Translations under genes and position numbers: made by a program
Source of the DNA: Pandoraea aquatica
Lineage (GTDB): Bacteria; Pseudomonadota; Gammaproteobacteria; Burkholderiales; Burkholderiaceae
Length of the DNA: 64,000 bases
Assembly (NCBI RefSeq): GCF_902459565.1
Contig: NZ_CABPSN010000001.1
Location: forward strand, 558,001-622,000
Reading direction: 5' to 3'
The notes under the pieces: generated by a model
What the model was told of the DNA's origin: nothing
What the model saw: only the letters and a program-made list of their open reading frames with translations
Databases searched by the model: none
Shown here: positions 1 to 10,049 of the stretch, piece by piece
Numbering within the stretch: position 1 is the stretch's first letter
How the letters are laid out: the number at the start of each line of letters is the position of its first letter

Positions 1-615
1 GGCGCGAGTCTCGATATCGCCGCGACACCGACTTTCGCCACGCGCTGGCTCATCCCCCGGTTGGCGCGCTTTCAGGATAAACATCCGAACATTACCGTCC
101 ACCTCTCGGAATGTATGGCGCCCTTCCTACTGGCGGGTAGCGGGTTCGATGCGGCGATCCATTTCGAGCATCCGGCATGGGCCGGAATGCACGTACACCG
201 TCTGCTGGAAGAAGTGTTGATTCCGGTGTGCAGCCCGTCGCTGTTGGCCCGTGCGGGGGAAGGCGCGTCGCTGGACGACTTGCCGCGTCTGCATCGTCGC
301 CAGAATCCGGACGCCTGGCAGCACTACGCGCAGGGCACCGGCATCATGCTGACCAACTCAGCCGTAGGCGCGCGTTACGACCTTCACTCGATGCTGATCG
401 AAGCCGCATTGGCAGGTCTGGGCGTGGCGCTGGTGCCGCGTCTTTACGTCGGGGCCGAGCTTGAGAAAGGCCGTCTGGTCGCGCCGTGGCCGCAGGACAG
501 CGCTGTGGCGAAGAACTTCTGTCTCGTGCTACCCGAGCCGCTCGCATTGGCTCACGGACCGATTCGCACGTTCTCGGATTGGCTGCTTGATGAGGCTGGT
601 GCGACACCTTCCTGA
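1..615 (+). CDS. LysR-family transcriptional regulator, C-terminal part (5' end outside window)
   Basis: The reading frame is open from base 1, so this is the distal part of a gene starting to the left. The 204 visible residues match the substrate-binding half of a GcvA-like LysR regulator: the opening ATPTFATRWLIPRL is typical of the first strand of that domain, and it ends with the usual RTFSDWLLDEA helix. The DNA-binding helix-turn-helix is not in view, so the effector and target genes cannot be named. It converges on the TauE/SafE gene with a 23-bp gap. The family call is firm; the role is unknown. Confidence 0.9.
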   Translation, partial: GASLDIAATPTFATRWLIPRLARFQDKHPNITVHLSECMAPFLLAGSGFDAAIHFEHPAWAGMHVHRLLEEVLIPVCSPSLLARAGEGASLDDLPRLHRRQNPDAWQHYAQGTGIMLTNSAVGARYDLHSMLIEAALAGLGVALVPRLYVGAELEKGRLVAPWPQDSAVAKNFCLVLPEPLALAHGPIRTFSDWLLDEAGATPS

Positions 616-638
616 GGCTCGAAGCGCCCTCACTCAAC

Positions 639-1391
639 TCATCGCCACGCCGCACTCAACATCACGCCGCCGGAGACGATCAGCATCGTATCGAGCAAGC
701 GCTGGAAGACGCTCGGCGTAATGCCGAGGACGAAGCGCTTGCCAAGCATGGTGCCCAGCATCAGCGTCATGCCGACGATCAGGCCATTGGCCCAGGCTTC
801 GGGCGGCAGCGCACCCAGCCCTGAGAACATCAGCACCTTGGCGACGTAGATGAAGACGGAGCTGGCCGACTCAGCGCCGAGGAACGCACCGCCCGACAAG
901 CCGTACGCGGCGAATGCCGGAACGCTGAGCGGCCCCGTCGACAGCACGATGCCCGTCAGAAAGCCGATCACCGCGCCCACCGCCGCCAGTTGCCACAGCG
1001 TCAGACGCCACTGATGGCGTCGAAGGAAATGACGGGTCGGCACCATGGCGATAAAGAACGCCCCCAGCGCGATATCGACGGCGGTCGACGGGAGGCTCCA
1101 GAGTGTCTTCGCACCGAGGGCGGCCGCCGGTGCACCCGGCACCGAGTAGGCGAGCACGGCGCGCCAGTCGATCTCGCGCCACCACGCCACCACCTTCGAG
1201 AGATTGCCGACGATGGCCGCAACCGCCATGATCGGCACCGCCTGTTTCGGGCCGTACGTGTACACCAGCACCGGCAGCAGCATCATCGACGATCCCGTGC
1301 CGACCACCCCGCTGACCGCCCCCGCCGCCGTTCCGACGATGGCGATCATGACCATGCCCCACGCGTGTCCCGCCAAGAATCCTGCCAACAT
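639..1391 (-). CDS. TauE/SafE-family membrane permease (putative sulfite/organosulfonate exporter)
   Basis: This 250-residue inner-membrane protein has about eight hydrophobic segments and the two-fold repeat typical of TauE/SafE (GAVSGVVGTGSSMMLLPVL near the N-terminus, VIGFLTGIVLSTGPLSVPAF in the second half). The family moves sulfite, sulfoacetate or other small anions, but substrate cannot be read from sequence. I chose the ATG at 1391 because a GAGG Shine-Dalgarno sits about 8 nt upstream. An in-frame TTG at 1445 would add a non-hydrophobic 18-residue leader encoded partly by the 16-bp tandem repeat. The neighbouring LysR gene at 1610 is divergent and could control it. Confidence 0.85.
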   Translation of the reverse strand: MLAGFLAGHAWGMVMIAIVGTAAGAVSGVVGTGSSMMLLPVLVYTYGPKQAVPIMAVAAIVGNLSKVVAWWREIDWRAVLAYSVPGAPAAALGAKTLWSLPSTAVDIALGAFFIAMVPTRHFLRRHQWRLTLWQLAAVGAVIGFLTGIVLSTGPLSVPAFAAYGLSGGAFLGAESASSVFIYVAKVLMFSGLGALPPEAWANGLIVGMTLMLGTMLGKRFVLGITPSVFQRLLDTMLIVSGGVMLSAAWR

Positions 1392-1433
1392 CCGTGCCTC
1401 GCGATTTACCGATCCCTTCACGCTATCGAGCCG

Positions 1434-1481
1434 TCTAAGTATCAAGCCCTCTAAGTATCAAGCTCTCTAAGTATCAAGCTC
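1434..1481. repeat. Three tandem copies of a 16-bp unit upstream of the TauE gene
   Basis: Three consecutive 16-bp units begin at 1434, 1450 and 1466, each with the core TCTAAGTATCAAGC and differing only in the second-last base. They lie between the divergent TauE/SafE and LysR genes. Sixteen bases is not a multiple of three, and the core resembles no operator I can name. It may be a polymerase-slippage repeat or a regulator-binding array. Confidence 0.85.
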
Positions 1482-1609
1482 TCTCAGGCAGCGTGAACCC
1501 TAGCCGCGACGATAAAGCATGATGCATGCTCACACCATCGACGAATTCGCCGCCCTTCTGTGATAAAAAGTCACAGTTCATTGACGACGTCGCCTTTCAG
1601 AGCCCCAAC

Positions 1610-2593
1610 ATGTCGCGCCAACTACCGCCGTTGCATGCCCTGCGTGTTTTCGAAACCGCCGCACGCGCCGAGAGCCTCAGCGCCGCCGCGCAGGAATTGT
1701 CGATCACACATGGTGCCGTGAGCCGTCAGATCGCCTTGCTCGAAGAGTGGCTGGGGCAAACGTTGTTCGTCCGTCAGGGCCAGCGCAATGTCGCGACGGA
1801 CCACGCGCGGGCATTCGCCGCAGAGATCAGCGCCGCGTTCGACCTCATTGGCGACGCGGCGCTGCGCTTCGGTAAAGCACCGCAAACGCGCGTGGTACGC
1901 GTCAACGCGCAGACGACGCTTGCCATGCACTGGCTGATCGCGCGGCTGCCCACGTTCCATGCGGCTCACCCGGATGTGCAGGTGGTCGTCACCACCTCGA
2001 GCGGGGCCGATCCGGCATTTCGCGGCGGGTTCGACGTCGCCATCCGGCGCGATCCGCCGCCGCGTCCCGAATGGCAGCCTTACGAGAGAACGCTGTTGTT
2101 CTCCGAACGCGCGAGCGTCGTGGCCGCGCCCTCGCTGCTGGAAGCGCTCCCGTTACGACGGCTGAAGGATCTGGCGAAGCACACGTTTGTCGCCACGCAA
2201 ACGCGCGTCGGTGCCTGGGAAGACTGGTTGAGCGTTGCCGGTGTGCCCGCGCTTCGGCCGGTGCGATTCCATCGCTTCGACCACTATCACGTGAGTCTGC
2301 AGGCGGTTGTAGATGGGCTGGGGCTGGGCATCGGCTGCACACCGACGCTCGATCGCGAACTGGCTGCCGGTCGCCTCGTCATGCCGTTTCCGGACATTCA
2401 GGCCGACGGCGCGACCTACGTCACGCTCGTGCCGCGCGATGCCGACAAATCGAGACCGTTACGGGATTTTCTGACGTGGGTGCATGAAGCCACGCATGAA
2501 GTTGCAAGCGCCCCTGCGACCGAGGTTACGCCCCCGGCCCGACGCTCCACTTCCCGGGCGACACGCCGAACGCGCGACGGAAGTACCGGGTGA
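1610..2593 (+). CDS. LysR-family (GcvA-like) transcriptional regulator
   Basis: The predicted protein has 327 residues. An N-terminal winged helix-turn-helix (PPLHALRVFETAARAESLSAAAQELSITHGAVSRQI) is followed by a LysR substrate-binding domain. The start at 1610 (MSRQLPPLHALRVFE) gives the usual family N-terminus; the open frame extends 28 codons further upstream. The last 30 or so residues, rich in Ala, Arg and Thr, lie beyond the normal end of the domain and run into the 3' end of the convergent AraC gene (68-bp overlap), so they look like read-through of a lost stop. It may regulate the divergent TauE/SafE gene. Ligand unknown. Confidence 0.88.
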   Translation: MSRQLPPLHALRVFETAARAESLSAAAQELSITHGAVSRQIALLEEWLGQTLFVRQGQRNVATDHARAFAAEISAAFDLIGDAALRFGKAPQTRVVRVNAQTTLAMHWLIARLPTFHAAHPDVQVVVTTSSGADPAFRGGFDVAIRRDPPPRPEWQPYERTLLFSERASVVAAPSLLEALPLRRLKDLAKHTFVATQTRVGAWEDWLSVAGVPALRPVRFHRFDHYHVSLQAVVDGLGLGIGCTPTLDRELAAGRLVMPFPDIQADGATYVTLVPRDADKSRPLRDFLTWVHEATHEVASAPATEVTPPARRSTSRATRRTRDGSTG

Positions 2594-3416
2594 AGTGCGA
2601 CAGGTCGTTAAACCCCTGTGCGAGCGCGACGTCGGTCGCCGAGGCCCCGGCGCGCAATGCGGGCAACGCACGCACGAGACGCAACTGATTGCGCCACGCA
2701 TGCGGCGCGAGCCCGGTCTCGCGCGAGAACAGGCGCGCCGCATGGAACGGCGAAAGATCGACGGCTTCGGCGAGTGCCGTGAGCGATAGCGATTCGGTGA
2801 GATCCGCCGACAGACGCGCCTTCATCGTCTCGACGCGCACGGCGTCGCGATGCATGGTCAGCGTCGGCACACTCGCCTGCGCGTGACGGACCAGCATCAT
2901 CGACACGGCGTCGATCAGCACGCTTTCAGCCAGCAGCGGATCGGCACCGATCTGAAGCAGCCGGTGCGCTTCGAGCAACCGATCCAAGGCCTGCACGTCG
3001 TAGATGACCTGCTCGCCGAACCACGGCATCGCATCGTCGACCGACGCCGGTCCGATCGGCACTTCCAGCGGACTTTCCAACTGACGTTGCACGCCCTGCA
3101 CGAAGCCGACCGGCAGGTAGAACACGCGGTAGCGCCACCCGAAGTCTGTCTCCCGCGCGCCCGTATGGACTTCGCCGGGATGGATGATGGCGATCGACCC
3201 GGCGTCCGCCACGTGCTCGCCGCCTCGATAGGCATAGCGCTCCGCCCCGGCCACGATGCACGCGAACGTGTACGTGTCGTGCCAGTGCGGCGCGAACGTA
3301 TGGTCGTTGTATTCGGCCGTGAGCATGTCGCCTCCGGGTACGAGCGTCGAGCGCCAGTACAAAGGGGCATTGCGGAACGGCTGAAATGGTTGAACGGGCT
3401 GAAACAAGGCATCCAT
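2526..3416 (-). CDS. AraC-family transcriptional regulator with N-terminal cupin domain
   Basis: The 296-residue protein has an N-terminal AraC-binding cupin (HTFAPHWHDTYTFACIVAGAERY, then the HPGEVHTG turn). A C-terminal double helix-turn-helix follows (SLTALAEAVDLSPFHAARLFSRETGLAPHAWRNQLRLVRA and the second motif ending FTRYFRRAFGVSPGKW). The ATG at 3416 gives the usual start; the frame runs 15 codons further upstream without similarity. Its 3' end overlaps the convergent LysR gene. It is divergent from nothing obvious, and its target is unknown. Confidence 0.88.
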   Translation of the reverse strand: MDALFQPVQPFQPFRNAPLYWRSTLVPGGDMLTAEYNDHTFAPHWHDTYTFACIVAGAERYAYRGGEHVADAGSIAIIHPGEVHTGARETDFGWRYRVFYLPVGFVQGVQRQLESPLEVPIGPASVDDAMPWFGEQVIYDVQALDRLLEAHRLLQIGADPLLAESVLIDAVSMMLVRHAQASVPTLTMHRDAVRVETMKARLSADLTESLSLTALAEAVDLSPFHAARLFSRETGLAPHAWRNQLRLVRALPALRAGASATDVALAQGFNDLSHFTRYFRRAFGVSPGKWSVGPGA

Positions 3417-3520
3417 GCCCGCTACTTTACACTGGGCCGCACACGGCCGTCCGGCACGCACCGGACAGCCGGGGCGCGGCAGCAGTCACCGCCATCGCGG
3501 CTCATTGCGGCCCATTGCAG

Positions 3521-4210
3521 CTATACGTCCGCCCACATCCGCAACAGGTTGTGATAACTGCCGGTCAGCTGCACCAGCGATTCGCCGTAGACCTGATCGG
3601 CCCCCTGCTGCGTCATCCGTTGAATCGCCACGTCCATGTCGAACAACACGCTGCGCTGGGCGTCGTCACGCACCAGACTTTCGATCCAGAAGAACGACGC
3701 CAGCCGCACGCCGCGCGTGACCGGATTGACCTTGTGCACGCTCGTGCCCGGGTAAAGCACCATGTGACCGGCTGGCAGCTTGACGGCGCGCTCGCCGAAG
3801 CTGTCGCGCACCACCAGTTCGCCGCCGTCGTAGCTGTCCGGCTCCGCGAGGAAGAGCGTAGCGGACAAGTCCGTGCGCACCCGTTCGCGCACGCCCTTGA
3901 TGCCGCGCACGGCGTTGTCGACGTGATAGCCGAACGCCTCGCCGCCTTCGTACCGGTTGAACAGCGGCGGATAGATCCGACGCGGCAACGCGGCCGACAT
4001 GAACACGGCATCCTGCGACAGACGTCGCAGAATCTCGTCGCCGAGACGACGTCCCCACGGGTCGTCCTCAGGCAACTGCCGGTTCTCCTTGGCCTGCGCC
4101 GACTGCATGCCCGCCGTCGCTTTGCCGTCGACCCACGTTTGCGCCTGCAATTGCTCGCACAGGGCACGCGCTTCGTCGCGGCTGAATACGCCCGGAATCT
4201 CGATCATCAT
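3521..4210 (-). CDS. piuC: PiuC/YbiX-type Fe(II)/2-oxoglutarate-dependent dioxygenase
   Basis: This 229-residue protein belongs to the PKHD-type hydroxylase family (usual length about 225). The Fe(II)-binding His and Asp lie in [10 protein letters not shown], the distal His in [17 protein letters not shown], and the 2-oxoglutarate-binding Arg in the same stretch. PiuC-type genes typically sit beside catecholate-siderophore receptor genes. Here the start is 17 bp after the TonB receptor stop, implying one transcript. It probably modifies or helps process an incoming siderophore, but its substrate is not established. Two adjacent ATG codons (4210 and 4207) make the start uncertain by one residue. 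Confidence 0.92.
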   Translation of the reverse strand: MMIEIPGVFSRDEARALCEQLQAQTWVDGKATAGMQSAQAKENRQLPEDDPWGRRLGDEILRRLSQDAVFMSAALPRRIYPPLFNRYEGGEAFGYHVDNAVRGIKGVRERVRTDLSATLFLAEPDSYDGGELVVRDSFGERAVKLPAGHMVLYPGTSVHKVNPVTRGVRLASFFWIESLVRDDAQRSVLFDMDVAIQRMTQQGADQVYGESLVQLTGSYHNLLRMWADV

Positions 4211-4227
4211 GGTGCTGACCCCTGCGC

Positions 4228-6702
4228 TTAAAACGCGATGTCGGCGCTAACCGTCACCGTGCGTCCTGCGCCCGGCACGCCGTACAACTGGAAGCCGTCG
4301 AGCGACGCACCGATCTGCGCGTAGTAGAACTTGTTGAACACGTTGTTCAGGTTCAGGTTGACGTGCACGTGGCGATTCACGCGATAACGCGCCGCGAGGT
4401 TATGCACCCAGTAGCTCGGCGCTTTCTCGTTGTCCGCCGTGTAGATCGGGTTCACCCCCGACGGACCGGACGCGTTGCTGCTGTTGTTGTTCTGGCCGCC
4501 GACATAAAGGTTGTCCGTATAACGGCGATGTCCCACGTACTGCACGCCATAGCTGAGCGCGAGGTCCGGCGTGACCTTGTAGGACGTCCAGATCGAGCCG
4601 CTCCAGTCCGGCACGTTGGCCGCCTCGGCGCCCTCGTTCGCCCCCTTGGTGATACGGCTCTTCATGCGCGAGATGCCCGCGAAGATCGACCACTTGTCGG
4701 TGATGTTGCCCTGCAAGCCGAGTTCGATACCGTCGACGCGCTTGGCCGGCAGCGCACGCACGGGCGACGTGTCGTCGCTCGTGTACTGCCACGAGTTGCT
4801 CAGCTCGGTACGGAAGACGGCCGCCGTCAGGCCGAGTGCGCCGCCCGCCAGATCCCACTTCGTGCCCAGTTCGTAGGTCTGCGAAGTAGCCGGGTCGTAC
4901 TTGGCCGTCGTTGCCGTGCCGTAGATCAGGTTGTTCGTGCTCGCGCCGATGGCGGTCGGCTGCGTCGCGCGGCTGTACGACACGTAGATGCTGCCCGGCT
5001 CGACCGGCTTGTAGACGAGACCCGCGCGGCCGCTCCACGCGCCGTTGGTGCTCGACGTGAGCGTGGCACCCGTCGGCGAGTTCGTCTCCGCACGCCAGCG
5101 GTCGTAGCGCAACGACGCCAGGACCTGCCAGTGCGGCGACAGCGTGATCGTGTCGCTGGCGAAGATGGCCGCATCGTTGACGGTCGAACTCGACTGGTTG
5201 TTGCCTTCCATCGACCACGTGCCCGCGAACGAATTCGACGGATTCGCCATGTTGAAGAACATGTCGCCCGCCGGGATGTAGGCCGCGCGCGGGTTGCCGC
5301 CGTAAGTCTCGCGATACAGCTCGAAGCCGGTCACCACGTCGTGCTTGAACGGCCCGGTGTTCGCCGTGAACTTGAGATCGGTCTGGTTATCGAGAATCTG
5401 ATAACGCGTGGAGTTACCGAAGTTACTGCCGCGCAGAATGCCGTACTGCGCGCCCGTCAACGTGTAATCGGTGTACGAATTCACGCCGCCGATGCTCGAT
5501 AGCGGCCCGACACCCGCATAGCCGAGCGTGGCGCAACGCGTGCCGGTGCAGACCTTGCTGCCGTTGGCGTTCGCCGCAAAGAAGCGCGCGGGCGACAGCA
5601 CGGAGAAGTTGTCCGTACGCTGCCAGCGCAATTGGCTGCGAATCCGTGTGGTGTCGTTGAAATCATGCTCGACGCGGCCTGACAGCGACGTGCTTTCAGT
5701 CTGCTGCGTGTAGATGCCCGCCGCGCCGTACCAGTTGCTCTGCTGCACCCCCGGCATCAACTGACCGCCGGTGCCGCGCTGAATCGGCAATCCCGTATCG
5801 GGCACGTTGTTGTCCTTCTGATGGAAGACGTCGAAGATCACGCGCGTGCTGGTGCCCAGCCCCAGCCCCAGCGACGCCGCAATGCCATAGCGGTCGTTCT
5901 TCACTTCGTCGCGCCCGGCTACGCCGTTGTGGTGCGACATGAGGTTCAGACGCAGCGCCGTGGAATCGCCGAGTTGCTGATTCAGGTCGGCGGTCATGCG
6001 ACGGTAGTTGTCGCTCCCCAGTCCGAACGAAGAACGATAGAAGCTGCCGAGTTCGGCTTCCTTCGACACGAGATTGACGGAGCCGCCCAGCGCCGCCACG
6101 CCTGACTCGATGGTGCCAGTTCCCTTGTAGACCTCCACACGATCCAGATCGAACGTGTCGTTGCGGCTCGACAGACCGGCGTCGCGCACGCCATCGATGG
6201 TGATGCTCTGCTCTGCGGAGAAGCCGCGAATCGAGAACAGATCGCCCCACCCCAGATTGCCCTCGCCCGACATGAACGTGATACCGGGGACATTCTTCAG
6301 AATGTCCTGCAACGACTGCGCGTTCTGCTCTTCGAGCACCTTTTTGGGCACCACCGTGATGCTCTGCGGGATGTCGCGCAACGGTGCCGTGTACTTCGAC
6401 GACGAGACGGTTTCGGCCTTGTACGGGGCATCGACTGTGGCCGTGACCGACGTTGCGGGTAGCGCCACCGCGTCTGCGGCGACTTTCGCCGGGGCTGCGC
6501 TGCCGTCGGCGGATGTGGCGGCCGGTGCGGTCTGTGCAGCGGCATGCAACGACGCGGCGGCCAGCGCGGCGGCGAGCGTCAGACGGGTATTCAGCCGCAG
6601 GCGGGATTGACGCGAGACTGTCTGCGTCGCCGCCCCCAGCGGCAAGGCAAACGTCAATGTGGTGCCGGTGGCGTCGGGTTCCATCGAATTCAAGTGCTTC
6701 AT
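4228..6702 (-). CDS. TonB-dependent siderophore receptor (Fiu/PiuA type)
   Basis: This 824-residue outer-membrane receptor has a signal sequence near residues 38-57 (ending LHAAAQ). A plug domain follows ([20 protein letters not shown], then [18 protein letters not shown] and [26 protein letters not shown]). A long beta-barrel ends in VTVSADIAF, whose terminal Phe is the usual outer-membrane assembly signal. The sequence pattern and the adjoining piuC favour a catecholate-type ferri-siderophore receptor similar to Fiu or PiuA. A terminator candidate separates it from the upstream ABC genes, so it may have its own promoter. I saw no convincing Fur box directly upstream. Confidence 0.92.
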   Translation of the reverse strand: MKHLNSMEPDATGTTLTFALPLGAATQTVSRQSRLRLNTRLTLAAALAAASLHAAAQTAPAATSADGSAAPAKVAADAVALPATSVTATVDAPYKAETVSSSKYTAPLRDIPQSITVVPKKVLEEQNAQSLQDILKNVPGITFMSGEGNLGWGDLFSIRGFSAEQSITIDGVRDAGLSSRNDTFDLDRVEVYKGTGTIESGVAALGGSVNLVSKEAELGSFYRSSFGLGSDNYRRMTADLNQQLGDSTALRLNLMSHHNGVAGRDEVKNDRYGIAASLGLGLGTSTRVIFDVFHQKDNNVPDTGLPIQRGTGGQLMPGVQQSNWYGAAGIYTQQTESTSLSGRVEHDFNDTTRIRSQLRWQRTDNFSVLSPARFFAANANGSKVCTGTRCATLGYAGVGPLSSIGGVNSYTDYTLTGAQYGILRGSNFGNSTRYQILDNQTDLKFTANTGPFKHDVVTGFELYRETYGGNPRAAYIPAGDMFFNMANPSNSFAGTWSMEGNNQSSSTVNDAAIFASDTITLSPHWQVLASLRYDRWRAETNSPTGATLTSSTNGAWSGRAGLVYKPVEPGSIYVSYSRATQPTAIGASTNNLIYGTATTAKYDPATSQTYELGTKWDLAGGALGLTAAVFRTELSNSWQYTSDDTSPVRALPAKRVDGIELGLQGNITDKWSIFAGISRMKSRITKGANEGAEAANVPDWSGSIWTSYKVTPDLALSYGVQYVGHRRYTDNLYVGGQNNNSSNASGPSGVNPIYTADNEKAPSYWVHNLAARYRVNRHVHVNLNLNNVFNKFYYAQIGASLDGFQLYGVPGAGRTVTVSADIAF

Positions 6703-6730
6703 CTGGTGTTGTGCGTTATGAGATGAATAG

Positions 6731-6757
6731 ACAAAAAGCGTCCCCGCGCGCCGGGGT
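6731..6757 (-). terminator. Candidate intrinsic terminator between the ABC transporter operon and the TonB receptor
   Basis: Read on the minus strand, a GC-rich inverted repeat (CCCCG, 5-nt loop, CGGGG; 6742-6756) is followed three bases later by a TTTTT run (6732-6736). The stem is short but the placement, downstream of the ATPase stop and just before the receptor gene, is right. The rest of 6758-6916 shows no gene. Confidence 0.45.
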
Positions 6758-6916
6758 GTGCGACACCACCGATGCGTTCGGACTGACTCGGACTACAAGG
6801 AAAAAACGACGCGGCCGGCGTGGCGATGTGGCTGGGCGCGCCGGTGCTGAGGCTGCTGTGGAGATAAGGCTTGAGCAGCGAAGCCCGGCGGGCCGCGTCG
6901 TGGTGGCGAACGGCGT

Positions 6917-7732
6917 CTAGACGGGTGTCACGACGTCGTCCACGATCAGTTGCGGCAAGCCGCGCGAGCAGCGCTCGACCCGGGCCTGCACGTCGAAAAC
7001 GCGGGCGATGGCGTCGGCCGTCACCACGTCCTCGACATTGCCTGCGGCGACCACGCGTCCGTCGCGCAGCATGACGGCCGCATCGGCGTGCCGCATGGCA
7101 ATCGACAGGTCGTGCATGACCACCACCGTGATCATCTGACGCGCCACAGTCTCACGCGCAATCAGCCGCATGACCTGAAACTGGTGGTGCAGATCGAGCG
7201 CCGAAAGCGGCTCGTCCAGCAGCAAGATGCGCGGCGCACGAATCAACGCCTGCGCCAACCCGACGAGTTGCCGCTGGCCGCCGGAAAGTTCGTCGAGAAA
7301 GCGCATGGCCAGCGCTTCGATCCCCAGTTGCGTCAGCAAGGCCATGACGACGGCAGGCGTGGGGGCGGTCGCACTGACCGAGTCACGCGCGGCACGGCGC
7401 GCGCCGTGGCCTGCGGCCAGCACCGATTCGAGCACGCGCAGATGCACGCCCGCAGGCAGCGCCTGCGGAAGATAGACGACATCGCGCGCGGGAGCGCGGC
7501 CCGTGCAGCGGTGCAGGACTTCACCACCGAGCGTCACGTCACCGCGCCCGGACACGAGTCCGGCAAGCGTGCGCAGCAGGGTCGATTTCCCCGAACCGTT
7601 CGGGCCGAGCAAGGCGGTCACGCTGCCAGCAGGCAGCGGCGGCAGCGACACGTCATGCAGGATGTGACGACGGCCGAGCGTGACGTCGATGCCCGTCGCC
7701 GACAAGACAAGCGCTTGAGATGAGGTGATCAC
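6917..7732 (-). CDS. Iron-siderophore ABC transporter, ATP-binding protein
   Basis: This 271-residue FepC/FhuC-like ATPase powers import through the neighbouring permease. Visible motifs in order are Walker A (LGPNGSGKST), Q-loop region (VVYLPQ), ABC signature (LSGGQRQLV), Walker B (ILLLDEPLSALD) and the H-loop (VVMHD). The GTG start at 7732 overlaps the permease stop as GTGA and is preceded by GGGAGG 6 nt upstream, which indicates translational coupling. The longer open frame running upstream to 8632 is only the antisense-free shadow of the permease. Confidence 0.93.
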   Translation of the reverse strand: MITSSQALVLSATGIDVTLGRRHILHDVSLPPLPAGSVTALLGPNGSGKSTLLRTLAGLVSGRGDVTLGGEVLHRCTGRAPARDVVYLPQALPAGVHLRVLESVLAAGHGARRAARDSVSATAPTPAVVMALLTQLGIEALAMRFLDELSGGQRQLVGLAQALIRAPRILLLDEPLSALDLHHQFQVMRLIARETVARQMITVVVMHDLSIAMRHADAAVMLRDGRVVAAGNVEDVVTADAIARVFDVQARVERCSRGLPQLIVDDVVTPV

Positions 7733-8865
7733 AGGGACCTCCCGCTCGAACGCACCACAATCACGAGGAAGAATGGAATACCGACGAGCGCCGTCACGAT
7801 GCCCACGGGAATGATCACGCCAAGCAGCAGCGTCTTCGACGCGATCGATGCAAGCGACATGACCAGCGCACCGACGATCACGCAACCCGGGAGATAGAAG
7901 CGATGGTCTTCGCCGAAGATGCCGCGCGCGATGTGCGGTGCAACCAGTCCGACGAAGCCGATGGTGCCGACGAACGACACCGTCAGCGCCGAGAGCAACG
8001 ACACGCGCATCAGCGTGACGAGCCGCAACCGCGTCACACGGATACCGAAGCTCGCTGCGCGGTCTTCGCCGAGCCGCAGTGCCGTCATCGCCCACGACTG
8101 ACGCCATGCGAACACCGCCATGATCACGAGCACGGCGCCCAGCACGCGCACCTGTGTCCAGTCGCTGCGCGTGAGGCTGCCCAGCGTCCAGAACACGAGC
8201 CCCTGTAAGGCGTCTTCCGTGGCGACGAACTGCATCAGCGAGACGAGCGCATGGAAGACGAATACGAGCGCGATGCCCATGAGCACCACGCCCGAGGTCG
8301 GCAGACCGCGCCAGCGCGCCACACCGTCGAGCACCAGCGCGGAGATCAGCGCGAAGATGAAGGCGTTCACGGGCACGACCCACACGTCCGGCACGCCAGG
8401 CACGTGCAGATTGAGCACGATGGCCAGCGCCGCGCCGAAGGCCGCCGCCGCCGACACACCCAGCGTGTACGGACTGGCGAGCGGGTTGTCGAGGATCGTC
8501 TGCATCTCGCCGCCGGCCAGCCCCAGCGCGCCGCCGACCAGCACCGCCATGAGCGCGTACGGCAGACGAATCTGCCAGACGATGACCTGCGCGTCGGGAC
8601 TGGCGGTCGCAGGCGATACGATCGTTCGCCAAAGATCTCGCCAGCCCAGCGCGGACGGCCCGTGCGTGAAGTCCATCGCCAAGGCGAAAACGATCAGCGC
8701 CGCCAAGGCAACGAGCCAGAGGGCACGACGCAGATTCAACCGGCGATAACCACTCGCCACGCCCGCGTGCAAAACGTCTTCTGCCGCCAGCTTTGCCGAC
8801 GAATCACCCGACAGCGCGCGCTCGGATGCGTGAGACATATCCGCAACTTCCCCTGCAAAACTCAC
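7729..8865 (-). CDS. Iron-siderophore ABC transporter, FecCD-family permease
   Basis: The 378-residue inner-membrane permease has about ten transmembrane segments and FecCD-family sequence such as RLPYALMAVLVGGALGLAGGEMQTILDNPLASPYTLGVS and the cytoplasmic GTIGFVGLVAPHIARGIFGEDHR, which contacts the ATPase. The GTG at 8865 overlaps the upstream stop as GTGA with a GGAG about 9 nt before it; an internal ATG at 8838 is the alternative. Only one permease gene is present, so it probably works as a homodimer, as in BtuC-type importers. Confidence 0.92.
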   Translation of the reverse strand: MSFAGEVADMSHASERALSGDSSAKLAAEDVLHAGVASGYRRLNLRRALWLVALAALIVFALAMDFTHGPSALGWRDLWRTIVSPATASPDAQVIVWQIRLPYALMAVLVGGALGLAGGEMQTILDNPLASPYTLGVSAAAAFGAALAIVLNLHVPGVPDVWVVPVNAFIFALISALVLDGVARWRGLPTSGVVLMGIALVFVFHALVSLMQFVATEDALQGLVFWTLGSLTRSDWTQVRVLGAVLVIMAVFAWRQSWAMTALRLGEDRAASFGIRVTRLRLVTLMRVSLLSALTVSFVGTIGFVGLVAPHIARGIFGEDHRFYLPGCVIVGALVMSLASIASKTLLLGVIIPVGIVTALVGIPFFLVIVVRSSGRSL

Positions 8866-10025
8866 GGCTTATCTCCGTCGGTCCAGTAGGTGCCGTTGAA
8901 CGGTACCGCGAGAAAGCGCTTGTGGATCTCGGCAAACGTCGCGTTCGCATCGATCTGTTTGAAGCGGCCCGGATAGAACCAGTTGAGCATCGCTTCGACC
9001 GCCACGATGTTGTACGGCGAATCGTAGAAGTTGTGCCACAGCCCATGCGTGCGGCCGTCGCGCACGGCCTTGATCGACGCGATGCCCGGCGACTTCACGA
9101 ACGCGTTCAGCGAATCACGCGCATCGCGCGCCGATGTCTGCGCCCCAACATGAATGCGCAACTGATTGGCGTTGCCGCGCGTGCCGGTTGCGATGTAGAC
9201 GTCCGGCTGCGACGCAATCACATGTTCGATATTCAGGTCGCCGATCACGCCGGGCAGCAAGTCGCGCGCGATATTCACACCGCCTGCCGCGTCGACGAAC
9301 TCGCCGATGTTGCCGTTGCCGACCGTGTGGCAGCAACCGGGCCAGACGCCTGCAAGCATCTGCACGAAGACCTTCGGATGTTCGTTCGCCGGGATCGTCG
9401 CCACCGCGTCGCGCACGGCTTTCAGGTGCGATTCGTAGAGCGAGATGTACGCCTCGGCCTGCGCTTCGCGGTGCATCGCTTTGCCCATCAGGCGCAGACT
9501 CGGCACCGTGTCTTCGAGCGGCTTCTGGCGGAAGTCGACGAAGATCACCGGCACGCCCGCAGCGGCGAACTCCTTGACCAATGCGTTGTGTCGCCCGGGA
9601 CCGTGACCGCCGATGCTGAAAATGGCGAGGTCTGGCTTGAGCGCCAACGCCTTCTCTGCACTGACGGTCGCTTCCGACGACTGACCGATCTTCGGAATGG
9701 TGTCGATCTTCGGGAAGATCTTTTCGTATTGCTGCCACGTCTGCGGGTCGAGCGACTGCAACTCGCCCTGCCAGCCGACGATGCGTGCGAGCGGCTGTTT
9801 GCCTTCGAGCAACGCCACGGCATAGAGCAGTCGGCCCTCGCCGAGCAGAATCCGATCGACGTGGTCGGGCAACGTGACCTGTCGTCCGGCCATGTCGGTG
9901 ACGACTTCGCCCGCGTGGGCCGGGGTGACAACCGCCGATGCGGTCATGGCCGCGAGGGTTGTCGACAGTACGACGCTCGCCGCGCACACAGTGCGTCTGA
10001 CGGCCTGAGAGAAAAACATCCGCAT
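8862..10025 (-). CDS. Iron-siderophore ABC transporter, periplasmic substrate-binding protein
   Basis: From the ATG at 10025 this gives 387 residues with a signal peptide ending near TPAHA/GEVV, followed by a periplasmic-binding-protein fold of the FecB/FepB class (VTDMAGRQVTLPDHVDRILLGEG, then the central helix and the second lobe). Several in-frame ATGs exist at 10070, 10064, 10043, 10040, 10025 and 10019. The two most upstream lie inside the Fur-box candidate, so translation probably starts at or below 10043. It is the first gene of the operon, with stop-start overlaps joining the three genes. The ligand is likely a ferric siderophore, but haem or another chelate is possible. Confidence 0.88.
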   Translation of the reverse strand: MRMFFSQAVRRTVCAASVVLSTTLAAMTASAVVTPAHAGEVVTDMAGRQVTLPDHVDRILLGEGRLLYAVALLEGKQPLARIVGWQGELQSLDPQTWQQYEKIFPKIDTIPKIGQSSEATVSAEKALALKPDLAIFSIGGHGPGRHNALVKEFAAAGVPVIFVDFRQKPLEDTVPSLRLMGKAMHREAQAEAYISLYESHLKAVRDAVATIPANEHPKVFVQMLAGVWPGCCHTVGNGNIGEFVDAAGGVNIARDLLPGVIGDLNIEHVIASQPDVYIATGTRGNANQLRIHVGAQTSARDARDSLNAFVKSPGIASIKAVRDGRTHGLWHNFYDSPYNIVAVEAMLNWFYPGRFKQIDANATFAEIHKRFLAVPFNGTYWTDGDKP

Positions 10026-10049
10026 CACGGTGACATCCATCATAGAATC

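Noticed and set aside
7733-8632. A 571-residue fusion frame covering the ATPase and permease region
   Set aside because: It is the wrong frame for the permease. The part above 7732 is Arg-rich without ABC features, while the true ATPase begins at the GTG 7732 with GGGAGG upstream.
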